Shown here piece by piece: positions 43,770 through 52,764 of a DNA stretch of 60,373 nucleotides. A program made the position numbers and the translations under genes. The DNA comes from Methylotenera sp. Its GTDB lineage: Bacteria; Pseudomonadota; Gammaproteobacteria; Burkholderiales; Methylophilaceae. Location: NCBI GenBank assembly GCA_020622105.1, contig JAHRYP010000015.1, positions 1 to 60,373 of the forward strand, given 5' to 3'. The notes beneath the pieces are model-generated. The model was not told the origin of the DNA and did not search any database. It worked only from the letters and a program-made list of their open reading frames with translations. The first letter of the stretch is position 1; every line of letters begins with the position of its first letter.

Positions 43770-45460
43770 GGGGCCACAATGATTACCTGGTCATTATAAG
43801 TAGAGTTTCTAGGTGTGCCTGCGCCATCATACACAAAATCATTATCTGTATTCTCGATACTATCCAAATAATCAATATCATTATTTGATGGGCGAACCTG
43901 CACGGTAGGCTTCGCTGCAGTTTTAGCCAACGTGCTGCCGACTGCAATCACCACAGCATCTACATTATTTCTGACACCTACTGTCAAACCAGCGGCCTTA
44001 CATCCTGGTACAGCACTGGTACAACCGCTGGCCATTGAATAATAAATATAGTTTTGCCATAAACCAACCGTGAACCATCTGGGTAAACTTGCCAAGCCCG
44101 GGCGGGCGTGTGAGCAGCTGCTTCGTGGACTGCTGAAATCACCGGCGCCGGTACAAGTCACACTGCCGTTACTACCGGCACAGTCACCAGTAACATCCGT
44201 CACATCAGGGCTATTTGGAATATAAGTAAAAGTAAAACTACCACCCGGGCTCGCTCCTGAACTTGTACAAACGCCATTGTCAGCACAAGTGAAAGCTTTA
44301 GCCGGTGGCGTAACTGTAGAACATGAGCCCGCACCTGTACAAGTACAGGTGCTACCTGAATCGCTACAGGCACCCGTATTTGAACTATAAGCTATGGGAG
44401 AACTTGAGGTGAACAAGACTTGTGTTGTTGATAAGCTTAAGCTGCAAGTTTGATTCGAAGCACAAGTTGCAGAAGGCGGCTGCATAGGTAGCAACCCGCT
44501 AAGTTCGCCATCTTTGCACATACTTCCGGTCTCGCCCAGCTTTGCCGCATAAGGATAAAAGCGATTATCCGGTAATGTGTTGCTGGTTAAATAATAGTTT
44601 TTTAATTGCTGCCTTGCCTCTTGCAGCGCCCTGCTTTCCAGGGCGGCCATTAATTCATCTATCGTGATATAAATTAACTTGTCGTTAAAGTAATATGGTT
44701 TAGCTAAAGATGTATCGACACTACTCAAATGACGGCTGTCTTCACCCATAATAAAATCTTCATCGAAATTGTCATAATCAGCATTACTGTAGACATTAGC
44801 GCCTATCTTAAAGCTATCCAGATACTCGCTGGGATTAGGTGCGGATGAAGAACGATTCTGCCCGGAAAGGGGTGCGCCCGGTGCAATAATAACCACAGCC
44901 ACCCTATCAGATATAAGGTTACCATTGCGATCTAAAACCTTTAGCCACGGATGCAATGGTGCATTGGCAATACTTGGATTAATAACTGGTGTGCTATTCG
45001 CACCATTAGTGCGTATCAGATTCATTGAAGTTGCATACCACAAACGTTCAGATTCACTGTCAATCAACTCAACACTTAGCCCCTGTTGCGGAGTGATACA
45101 TGGGGCATCTCCTGATAATGGCAATTTTCCAAGCAGATGACTTACGTTAAGCCCGTTTGTCACGCAATCGCTTTTACCATCATAATTAGGATTGCTTGTT
45201 TCTTTCCTGTCTGGAAATGGCATAATTCCCGGCCAATAAGGATGTGCAGCAGACCACGAAATCAGCGCAATTTTAGCCTCTCTTAGCGCATGATAAGTTT
45301 TATCATTCTGTTCAGACTGCAGATTGGAAGTATTCAAAGACTTCAATATAAAAGCGGCTGCACCCAAGCCTAAAATAAATATCATCAACATCAGCACTGC
45401 ACCGTTTTGCTGAAGCTTCGATGCCTTGCATTTAGAAAATACTCCCGTTTTATAGGTCAT
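43766..45460 (-). CDS. Large Cys-rich pilin-like protein of the MSHA-like locus
   Basis: The 564-residue protein begins like a PilX- or MshP-type membrane-anchored pilin component (QQNGAVLMLMIFILGLGAAAFIL, about 17-40), without a clear Gly-Phe cleavage site. A region with MPFPDRKE...GKLPL...ESERLWYATS near 79-150 parallels the prepilin it overlaps. The central part, about 325-465, is rich in cysteine, serine, threonine and glycine (CTCTGAGSCSTV; CADNGVCTSSGASPGG). Such an insert could be disulfide-stabilised and exposed, as in a tip adhesin. I do not recognise a named family. Confidence 0.75.
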   Translation of the reverse strand: MTYKTGVFSKCKASKLQQNGAVLMLMIFILGLGAAAFILKSLNTSNLQSEQNDKTYHALREAKIALISWSAAHPYWPGIMPFPDRKETSNPNYDGKSDCVTNGLNVSHLLGKLPLSGDAPCITPQQGLSVELIDSESERLWYATSMNLIRTNGANSTPVINPSIANAPLHPWLKVLDRNGNLISDRVAVVIIAPGAPLSGQNRSSSAPNPSEYLDSFKIGANVYSNADYDNFDEDFIMGEDSRHLSSVDTSLAKPYYFNDKLIYITIDELMAALESRALQEARQQLKNYYLTSNTLPDNRFYPYAAKLGETGSMCKDGELSGLLPMQPPSATCASNQTCSLSLSTTQVLFTSSSPIAYSSNTGACSDSGSTCTCTGAGSCSTVTPPAKAFTCADNGVCTSSGASPGGSFTFTYIPNSPDVTDVTGDCAGSNGSVTCTGAGDFSSPRSSCSHARPGLASLPRWFTVGLWQNYIYYSMASGCTSAVPGCKAAGLTVGVRNNVDAVVIAVGSTLAKTAAKPTVQVRPSNNDIDYLDSIENTDNDFVYDGAGTPRNSTYNDQVIIVAP

Positions 45461-45472
45461 TATTGTTAAACT

Positions 45473-46006
45473 TTATTCAACGCTGCCACCAATCACGCCC
45501 GTCTCTTCCAGACGCAGCTGTTTTTCTTTCTCTAACAGTCTTGATTCTACAATCCGATTAGTTTCAGGCTCATACACCTGACCTGGTTTCAGGCGCACAT
45601 TTTTACCGGTGACAGGAATCCTTACATTCAAACTATCGGAACCGCTTTTAGCCGAGTTTTTCTGTTTAGTTAAACGGCCGATTTCAATGTCATTTTGAAT
45701 ACTGTTTTCCTGCACTGTTTTATTATTGATCCATAGCGTCGTTGACCCATCACTGCGCTTGACGTAGCCTTGCAGCGTTATAGGTTCTGGCAACACATCA
45801 GCTACAGGTGCTAATGGAGTGCTTTTCTGCGGGCTTGCAACTATCAGCTTCTGGTTTTGCCGCAGAATATCCAGTCTTTTACGCTCAGCTTGACTGCTGA
45901 ATAAACGACCTAAATCGTCCTCTGCTGCAGCCTGTAGTGGCATAGAAGCAAACCCGATTAAATAAACCGGCAGTAAAAAAATAGTTAAACCAGACAGTTT
46001 ATTCAT
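45473..46006 (-). CDS. MshK-like periplasmic pilus assembly protein
   Basis: The 177-residue protein has a signal peptide or anchor (about 5-27, ending QAAAE). A short homology region resembling GspC/PilP/MshK follows (LPEPITLQGYVKRSDGSTTLWINNK, about 71-95). PilP-type proteins link the inner-membrane platform to the secretin. Position six bases after the MshJ-like gene supports this. The sequence match alone is weak. Confidence 0.6.
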   Translation of the reverse strand: MNKLSGLTIFLLPVYLIGFASMPLQAAAEDDLGRLFSSQAERKRLDILRQNQKLIVASPQKSTPLAPVADVLPEPITLQGYVKRSDGSTTLWINNKTVQENSIQNDIEIGRLTKQKNSAKSGSDSLNVRIPVTGKNVRLKPGQVYEPETNRIVESRLLEKEKQLRLEETGVIGGSVE

Positions 46007-46012
46007 ATGTTG

Positions 46013-46642
46013 TTAAGGTGCCGAAGACACCTGCGCAGTAGCAGGTTCGCGTAGCGTAAGCCAATCAAGTTCACACAGCGCATGCAAGTTTGCAAGCAGC
46101 TGATTGCTTAACTGGCTGCCCGGATTAAGCCTGTTTATTTCGCAGTCACGCAGAATAAACGGGGCAGAATTCTCAGTGCTCAAAGCCTCTGTTAGTTGCA
46201 GCAAATCTACTTCATGCAGCATATCTAGCTCCAGTTTCATCACTGAGCGATTTAACGTAAATCCGCCCAGATTTGCAGCAAATGCTGGCGTATATTTCTC
46301 TTGCGGGCTAATGCTGTATTTAATGCCAAAAAGTTTTTGCGTTTTGTGCTGCTCACGTAAATGCTCCACCCATTCTATACGCTGCTCTTCCCCCACAAAA
46401 CCTCTGCTAATGAGCATCTGATACTTGGGCAGATATTCAGTAATCATATCTTTTTCTGCGCCAGATAATTGATTACGCTGACGGGCGGCATTAAGCAGGT
46501 TTTGCTGATTCTGTAACGCGACCTCCTGATTTTGATTGTAATATTGTGCCGCGCCAAACAGTGAAATCACTACAATAATGACCGCTGCCAATATCAGCAG
46601 CGGTGTCTGTAATTTTTGTAAATCCTGTTTTTCTAAGCTCAT
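46013..46642 (-). CDS. MshJ/PilO-like membrane protein
   Basis: The 209-residue protein has one N-terminal membrane helix (about 13-33), then a coiled segment rich in Asn/Gln and a periplasmic alpha/beta domain. This is the layout of PilO, GspM and MshJ proteins that help anchor the pilus machine. The C-terminal part has two cysteines (LRDCEINRL, LHALCELDWL). It overlaps the MshI-like gene by four bases and is followed six bases later by the MshK-like gene. The assignment rests on layout and order. Confidence 0.7.
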   Translation of the reverse strand: MSLEKQDLQKLQTPLLILAAVIIVVISLFGAAQYYNQNQEVALQNQQNLLNAARQRNQLSGAEKDMITEYLPKYQMLISRGFVGEEQRIEWVEHLREQHKTQKLFGIKYSISPQEKYTPAFAANLGGFTLNRSVMKLELDMLHEVDLLQLTEALSTENSAPFILRDCEINRLNPGSQLSNQLLANLHALCELDWLTLREPATAQVSSAP

Positions 46643-48324
46643 GGCTGCTTAACTCCGCCTGCATTCGCCAACACCTGATCAACGGGTTTGAGTATTACTT
46701 TTAATTTAAAATATGCCGGCGGCTTTTGTGTGGACTGTTCATCTGCTGTACTGCCCTGCAGATCTGCAAATGAGCTTACATTGACAGGCTCCTGCAACAC
46801 TTCCACATTGGACACTCTAGCATCCGCCTTTATATTAGCTACATAGCGGTTAACCATATTAAGCGCAGCACGATAATCTCCGCTAAAGCCAGCAATCTCG
46901 GCCGTAACAAACCCGACTTCATAAAGTGCCGTAGCATCTGCAGGCAGCGCAAGGTTTACATTTTCCATAGCGTTATTTGTTGTAGAAGATGTTGTTACCG
47001 GTATGGATTTATCATTATCTTTGACATTACCATCATTGCTCAACAACCAGCGCAAGCGGTCCAGCTGGATATTCTCCAAGGACTCTTGAATTGCCCCCTG
47101 AGTTAAACCTTGATTTGACTGTTCCAGCGCGGCACTCAGCACTTGCATCATACGTCGTGGCGATTTTGGGTAAGTGCTAACTTTTCTATCAAGCGCAACT
47201 GCAATCTGTAAATCAGTGGCGCTGATCGGCGTGACCGGATAACTCTTGGCCACCTCCTGATAACGATACTCCTGCACCATCGTGTCCTGCACAGCCTGCT
47301 GATAGGCGGTTTGATTACTCAAGCCCTGCACCAACACCCATGCGGATGCGAACACGCCTAAAACACCGACCGCCACCGTTCCAATTTTAATCGCCTGTCT
47401 GAGTTGCCTGAATTTAAAGTTTTTTGTAAGTTTTTCAGGGGCAAGGTTATCAACCAGATTACCATTTGCCAGCAGCTGCATGTGCAGCAGCTCAGGTTTC
47501 TGCAGTACCAGATCCAGAGGCAGGCCCAGACTTTTTGCCATTTCTGACGTATTGATATCCAGGCAATCCAGACCCTGTTCCTGGCTAATGGCCTGTGATA
47601 TGTGCTGTGTGGAGCCATCGGCACTTACCAGCACCAGGTTCATACGTGTTTCGAGTGAAATAAAACGTTTGCTCATCAAATAGAGGCGCGTTTTTTCAGT
47701 TTCCACCAGATAAAAATAGGCTAACTTGCTGCTATCGTCTGGCATATTCGGTACCAGACGGCTCATACTCAAGCGCCCATTATCAAAGTACGTCTGGCGC
47801 AGGCCTGATGACAGCTGCTCGCACAGCAGAATATTAGGTGCTGTTAACTTAAACTGCTTGATCAGCAATTTGCTTAACATCGGCAGCAAATACACCCCCA
47901 CCAGCTGCGCATCAACCTGCTGAATAACGGCTATCCAGCCTTCAATGAATTCATCATTATTCAATGCGGCAAACAGGTAATTATCATCTTTGCGCTTATC
48001 TTTATCGCGGCTGATAAAGTGTGCTGTACGATAATACATACCACGATAAAATTGATTTAATTTGCGCGCGATGAGCTCACGCTTGGCTGCGCCTGAAGTA
48101 TGCGGCAGGCTCTCCAGCCGATAATCCTCTTCAACAGCATCCACAATCAAATAGACCGGTGTAGATTGATACTGCTGCAGGAATTCGGCAAAGGCGGCGA
48201 GTCCGCTTTCATCATTCACAAACCGCTGACATCCCTGTAGCTTGCCCGTATACCAGACCCCAGCCAATAAATTATCAGCGGTGGCGCAAAGTACTATTTT
48301 ATTTAAATTGCCTTTAAGCATCAT
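46639..48324 (-). CDS. MshI-like protein (PilM-like plus PilN-like regions)
   Basis: The 561-residue protein has a cytoplasmic region (about 1-300) that may be a degenerate actin-like domain as in PilM. A single membrane helix (312-334) and a periplasmic PilN/GspL-like region (about 340-561) with a coiled segment follow. In classical type IV pilus operons these two parts are separate PilM and PilN proteins; here they are in one chain, as in GspL and MshI. No ATP-binding motif is obvious. It starts nine bases after the mshG-like gene. Confidence 0.72.
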   Translation of the reverse strand: MMLKGNLNKIVLCATADNLLAGVWYTGKLQGCQRFVNDESGLAAFAEFLQQYQSTPVYLIVDAVEEDYRLESLPHTSGAAKRELIARKLNQFYRGMYYRTAHFISRDKDKRKDDNYLFAALNNDEFIEGWIAVIQQVDAQLVGVYLLPMLSKLLIKQFKLTAPNILLCEQLSSGLRQTYFDNGRLSMSRLVPNMPDDSSKLAYFYLVETEKTRLYLMSKRFISLETRMNLVLVSADGSTQHISQAISQEQGLDCLDINTSEMAKSLGLPLDLVLQKPELLHMQLLANGNLVDNLAPEKLTKNFKFRQLRQAIKIGTVAVGVLGVFASAWVLVQGLSNQTAYQQAVQDTMVQEYRYQEVAKSYPVTPISATDLQIAVALDRKVSTYPKSPRRMMQVLSAALEQSNQGLTQGAIQESLENIQLDRLRWLLSNDGNVKDNDKSIPVTTSSTTNNAMENVNLALPADATALYEVGFVTAEIAGFSGDYRAALNMVNRYVANIKADARVSNVEVLQEPVNVSSFADLQGSTADEQSTQKPPAYFKLKVILKPVDQVLANAGGVKQP

Positions 48325-48332
48325 CTGCTCAG

Positions 48333-49538
48333 TTAAAGTTTAAGCTTGCTGAATGAATCATATACCGGTCCCAGTACTGAGAACATAATAAAGGCGAGTA
48401 TGCCGCCCAATATTACCGTAAGTGCAGGCTCTATCATTTTCATCATCTTCTGCATCGAATCATTCACATCACGATCGTAAAAGTAGCTGATATTCAATAA
48501 TGATTTATCCAGTGCCCCTGTGTTTTCGCCAACCTTGATCATGCGTACCACCAGTTGTGGAAACAGTCCTGCATTGCGGAAACTCTCACTCATGGAATCA
48601 CCCGCATTAATCTGTGCATGCACACGGGTCAAGGCATCAGCCACCACCCTGTTACCTACAATGTTTTCACAGATCTTGATAGCATCCAGAATCGGAATGC
48701 CGGTTTGATACATAAGCGCAAAATAACGCGCAAAACGCGCCATAATGATTTTATGCAGAATCGGCCCTGTTACCGGTAAGTTCAGCTTAAACAGATCAAA
48801 TCGATAGCGTGCAACTGGATTGGACTTAATCACCGCAGCCAAACTAATTGCTACCACAATCGGCAGCCCGATAATCAGCCACCAGTAACCAACAAACGCA
48901 TTAGAAATCGCGATCAGTATTTTGGTATTTAAAGGTAGCTCCTGCCCCATATTATTTAAAAATGACACCATCTGCGGCACCAGATACGTCATTAAAAACA
49001 CTACTGCAAGTGATACCACAACCGCCACAAAAGCCGGGTAGGCCAACAGTTTTTTCGTTTGTGACATCAGCTCATCTTGCCAGCGAATGGTATTAAACAA
49101 ATTATTCAATACTACTGGCAACTGGCCGGTGTGCTCACCTGCAGCGATCAAACTGACAAACACTTCGCTGAATACGGCCGGATGTTGTGCCAGCGCTTCT
49201 GAAAGCATCTTGCCGCCTTCTACTTCGGAGCTGACCGCGCCTAGAATTTTTTGAAAATACAGGTTACTGCTGCTTTCACGTAAATCATTTAAACAATCCA
49301 GCAGCGGCACGCCTGCACTATTCAACTGCTCGAGCTGAAAGCAGAACATGACTAAATCCTGATTACTGACGCGGCTGCGATTAAACAGGCTGGTAGATTT
49401 TGCGGCGGTGCGAAATGTGATTAAGTCCAGCCCCATGCGTGATAAGCGAATTTCCAGATCCACTTCATTCACGGCATCAAGCTGCCCTATTGCCGGGCGC
49501 CCTAACTTATCAACCGCGTTATAACTGAATGAAGGCAT
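48333..49538 (-). CDS. mshG: Inner-membrane platform protein MshG (GspF/PilC family)
   Basis: The 401-residue protein has two T2SSF domains (about 65-190 and 270-390) and three membrane helices near 165-190, 215-240 and 370-395. Diagnostic stretches are FCFQLEQLNSAGVPLLDCL, SLIAAGEHTGQLPVVLNNL and MIKVGENTGALDKSLLNIS. It forms the inner-membrane base that interacts with the MshE-type ATPase. It lies 17 bases after the mshE-like gene. Confidence 0.93.
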   Translation of the reverse strand: MPSFSYNAVDKLGRPAIGQLDAVNEVDLEIRLSRMGLDLITFRTAAKSTSLFNRSRVSNQDLVMFCFQLEQLNSAGVPLLDCLNDLRESSSNLYFQKILGAVSSEVEGGKMLSEALAQHPAVFSEVFVSLIAAGEHTGQLPVVLNNLFNTIRWQDELMSQTKKLLAYPAFVAVVVSLAVVFLMTYLVPQMVSFLNNMGQELPLNTKILIAISNAFVGYWWLIIGLPIVVAISLAAVIKSNPVARYRFDLFKLNLPVTGPILHKIIMARFARYFALMYQTGIPILDAIKICENIVGNRVVADALTRVHAQINAGDSMSESFRNAGLFPQLVVRMIKVGENTGALDKSLLNISYFYDRDVNDSMQKMMKMIEPALTVILGGILAFIMFSVLGPVYDSFSKLKL

Positions 49539-49555
49539 AGGTGTAGCTCTGCAAA

Positions 49556-51262
49556 TTAAACACTGATACGGCTCGTTAAATCAATCACACGCATGACTTC
49601 TATCACGCTGGTATGTCCTTCCAGAATACGGCGCACACCATCTGCTGCCAATGTAATGAAGCCTTTATCGAAAGCCATTTTCTGCAATTCATCCAGATGC
49701 GCCCGGCGTGAAATCAAAGCATCCATATCACTATCAATGCGCAACAACTCAATAATTGCCATACGCCCGCGATAGCCATTCAGATTACAGTGCTCACAGC
49801 CTTTCGCCTTAAAAATCTGCGGCTTGTCATTGGGTTTAAGACGCAAAATCTTGCGCTCAAAGTCGTCCGGCGTATAAGCCTCTTTACAATGCGGACAAAG
49901 CACCCGCACTAGTCGCTGCGCCACTACGCCGATAATATTACCCGCCATGATATCCGGCAAAATGCCAATATCTGTCAAGCGCGGGAACACGCCCAGTGCA
50001 GAGTTGGTATGCAGGGTACTGAACACCTGATGGCCGGTCATTGCCGCGCGAAAAGCCATTGTGGCCGTATCTTCATCGCGGATTTCACCGACCAGAATAA
50101 TGTCTGGATCTTGCCGCATAATCGAACGTATGCCGTTGGCAAAATCAACCTTATTCACCTCGGCCACCGAAGTTTGCCGCATCATGGTGACCGGATATTC
50201 CACCGGATCTTCCAGTGTCATGATATTCACTTCTGTCGTATTCTGGCTCGATAACAGCGAGTAAAGCGTTGTGGTCTTACCACTGCCGGTTGGACCGGTG
50301 ACGATCAGAATACCTTCCGGGCGCGTCATCATCAGGCGCAATTCATTCAGGGTATCTTCACGCAGGCCCATGCGTTCCATTGGAATAATCGACTTTTCGC
50401 GATCCAGCACGCGCAGTACGATATTTTCACCATGTATGGTCGGATGCGTCGAAACGCGGAAATCAATCGGCCGGCCGCACAAATTCATGTTCAGGCGACC
50501 ATCCTGCGGCGCGCGCGTTTCTGCAATATCAAGCCCGCTCACCACTTTAAGTCTGACAGCTACGCCACCCCAGTAACTTTTGTGCAAGCTGCGAATCTGC
50601 TGCAATACACCGTCAATTCTATAACGTATGCGTAAAAAGGCATGTTCCGGCTCAAAGTGAATATCCGAAGCGCCGCGCTTCACTGCATCCATCAGCAGTG
50701 ATCCAACCAGACGCACCACCGGCTGCGTATACTCATTGCCTGCCGCACTTAAACTCTGGTAATCAATTTCACCAGTTTCAATCTCGCGCAGAATACCATC
50801 AACAGATAACTCGTAACCATAAAACTGATCAATGAATTCTTCAAGCTGCGCCTCTGCCGCCAGCACCGGCTTGATCTGGATTTGCCCTCCGAGCATAGCT
50901 CGCAGCTGATCCAAGGCCACCACGTTGAACAGGTCCGCCATTGCCACAACCATGATTCTGCTAGCTTCTTCAAAAGCAACTGGTAGCAGATGGTAGCGGC
51001 GTGAAAAGTCTTGCGGCACCATTTGCAATGCCTCGATATCTGCAACCACAGTCGACAAATCAATACTTTCTGTGCCAATAGTACTTGCCAGTGTATCGCG
51101 AACCATTGCCTCGGTAACAAAGCCCAGCCGCACCAGCTGGCGACCGAGAGGCAAGTCATTATGCTCCTGCTCAATGAGCGCAATCCGCAGCTGATCGTCA
51201 CTGATCAGCCCCTGCTGCACCATGAGTTCGCCTATGCGAAGTTTACGACGCTGCTCAGCCAT
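49556..51262 (-). CDS. mshE: Pilus assembly ATPase MshE (GspE/PilB family) with MshEN domain
   Basis: The 568-residue ATPase carries an N-terminal MshEN region. Residues 9-32 (RIGELMVQQGLISDDQLRIALIEQ, split here as RIGELMVQQGLI and SDDQLRIALIEQ) match the c-di-GMP-binding motif RLGxxLVxxGLIxxxxLxxxLxxQ, and a second repeat follows (PLGRQLVRLGFVTEAMV). Walker A is GPTGSGKTTT, Walker B LVGEI, and a tetracysteine zinc site CPHC...CEHC lies near 440-470. It drives pilus or pseudopilus extension and is likely regulated by c-di-GMP. No PilT-type retraction ATPase is in the window. Confidence 0.93.
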   Translation of the reverse strand: MAEQRRKLRIGELMVQQGLISDDQLRIALIEQEHNDLPLGRQLVRLGFVTEAMVRDTLASTIGTESIDLSTVVADIEALQMVPQDFSRRYHLLPVAFEEASRIMVVAMADLFNVVALDQLRAMLGGQIQIKPVLAAEAQLEEFIDQFYGYELSVDGILREIETGEIDYQSLSAAGNEYTQPVVRLVGSLLMDAVKRGASDIHFEPEHAFLRIRYRIDGVLQQIRSLHKSYWGGVAVRLKVVSGLDIAETRAPQDGRLNMNLCGRPIDFRVSTHPTIHGENIVLRVLDREKSIIPMERMGLREDTLNELRLMMTRPEGILIVTGPTGSGKTTTLYSLLSSQNTTEVNIMTLEDPVEYPVTMMRQTSVAEVNKVDFANGIRSIMRQDPDIILVGEIRDEDTATMAFRAAMTGHQVFSTLHTNSALGVFPRLTDIGILPDIMAGNIIGVVAQRLVRVLCPHCKEAYTPDDFERKILRLKPNDKPQIFKAKGCEHCNLNGYRGRMAIIELLRIDSDMDALISRRAHLDELQKMAFDKGFITLAADGVRRILEGHTSVIEVMRVIDLTSRISV

Positions 51263-51344
51263 TGCATTCAGCCTGTTTTGTGATATTGGTCATTGTCATA
51301 ATTTAGTATTGTTATCTTTTTATCAGGTCTACGCTTATGCTGCT

Positions 51345-52757
51345 CTACTGTTGTAGCGCCTGTATTCTAGCTTCCAGCTGTAGCTTATCCAGATTGCTGG
51401 CACCAGAGTTATTTAACAAGCTCAAAGCACGCTGGTACTGCGCCAATGCAAGGCTGGGCTTACCTAGCTGATCCAGACTGACTGCGAGATTAAACGCATA
51501 ATCCGCGCTATTAGGTGCGTAACGGCTAGCATTAAAATAGGCCGGCTGCGCTAATGACCATTGATTCTGCGCTGCATACAGATTACCTAATGCCGCATGT
51601 AAATTTGCCGCCTCCGGCTGCTGAGCCAGCATGTTTTTAATGCGGCTTTCTGTGCCGGCTTGATCTGCTACAGCTGAACCAGCAGGCTCACTGCTTATTT
51701 GTGAATTAGCAACAGCTGATAATGCAGTACTGTTTCTGGGTTCGATTTCCAGCACCTTCTGGTACCAGCCATTGGCATCTGCATAACGAGACTGCTTAAG
51801 CGCTATTGCCGCCATGCCCAACAAAGCATCCACATTTCTTGTATCGCCCTGCAGTACTTGTCGATATTGTGCTTGTGCGGTCGCATTATCGCCGCGGCTA
51901 TAAGCCTCATAAGCTGCGAGCAATGTCGGGTCAACGCCTGCTGCTGGCGTTCTGCTCACCAGCTTGAGCGGTGCGCGTTTATTAAGCTCACTGGCATTTA
52001 ATTCACTGATGTTTAATTCGTTTGGATTCTGATTGGCTGTATTGCCTGATTCAGCCACTCGACTGCGCGCCATCTTGTTAGCGGCTGCTGCATTGTCGAC
52101 TACTGAACGGCTAATAGCAGCGTTATTTTCAGGAATAAGTGCCGTCTCCGTGGAAATATCGGCATATTTATTCACGGCAGGTTTGGGAGCTTGCACAACA
52201 GCATTTGCGGACGTTCCCGCGACTTCCGTCACCGTAACCTGAGTAGAGCCTGCAGCTGGTTCAATTGTTTGCGTGGCTGACTCAGTAACGCTGGCGACTT
52301 CAGCAGTCCTAGCAACTTGTGTGTCAGTCTTGATAACTACCGCCTCAGGCGGATTAACCTTGGTTAGGTACTGATACCCTTGCAAGCCAAGCCAAATGAG
52401 CAAAGCGCCTGCAGCACCCAACATTAGCAAAGCAGATGCAGAAGTTGAATTTTTTACCGCCTGATTGGCAACAAATACATTGGCTGCTACTTGCTGCTTA
52501 CTGTCTTTCTTGATTTCAGATTGCTGCTTTACTTTTGCTGCGCTTGCTACCGCAGTGACATTAAAGGAATCCGCCTTATTAGATGGCTCTTCAGCTGCAA
52601 AATTTAATGATTGTTTCTCTGCTGGAGCAGGTTTCTCTACAGGAGATAAAGGCTCCAACCCCAAGCCAAGAGGTGAAGCAGCTTCAGCCACGCCCCTTTT
52701 GGGCTCAGCCTGCTTACCTTTTTCTGCAGATTCAAGCGCCTTAATCAGTAAACTCAT
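51345..52757 (-). CDS. MshN-like TPR protein
   Basis: The 470-residue protein has a short N-terminal region with MSLLIKALESAEKGKQ. One membrane helix follows at about 105-130 (ASALLMLGAAGALLIWLGLQGY), then a long low-complexity linker, and TPR repeats in the last 200 residues (ALLGMAAIALKQSRYADANGWYQKVLEIEP; PNSADYAFNLAVSLDQLGKPSLALAQYQRAL). MshN and GspA-linked TPR proteins have this layout and help secretin assembly or positioning. It starts seven bases after mshL, and mshE follows after about 80 bases. Confidence 0.8.
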   Translation of the reverse strand: MSLLIKALESAEKGKQAEPKRGVAEAASPLGLGLEPLSPVEKPAPAEKQSLNFAAEEPSNKADSFNVTAVASAAKVKQQSEIKKDSKQQVAANVFVANQAVKNSTSASALLMLGAAGALLIWLGLQGYQYLTKVNPPEAVVIKTDTQVARTAEVASVTESATQTIEPAAGSTQVTVTEVAGTSANAVVQAPKPAVNKYADISTETALIPENNAAISRSVVDNAAAANKMARSRVAESGNTANQNPNELNISELNASELNKRAPLKLVSRTPAAGVDPTLLAAYEAYSRGDNATAQAQYRQVLQGDTRNVDALLGMAAIALKQSRYADANGWYQKVLEIEPRNSTALSAVANSQISSEPAGSAVADQAGTESRIKNMLAQQPEAANLHAALGNLYAAQNQWSLAQPAYFNASRYAPNSADYAFNLAVSLDQLGKPSLALAQYQRALSLLNNSGASNLDKLQLEARIQALQQ

Positions 52758-52764
52758 CTACCGA

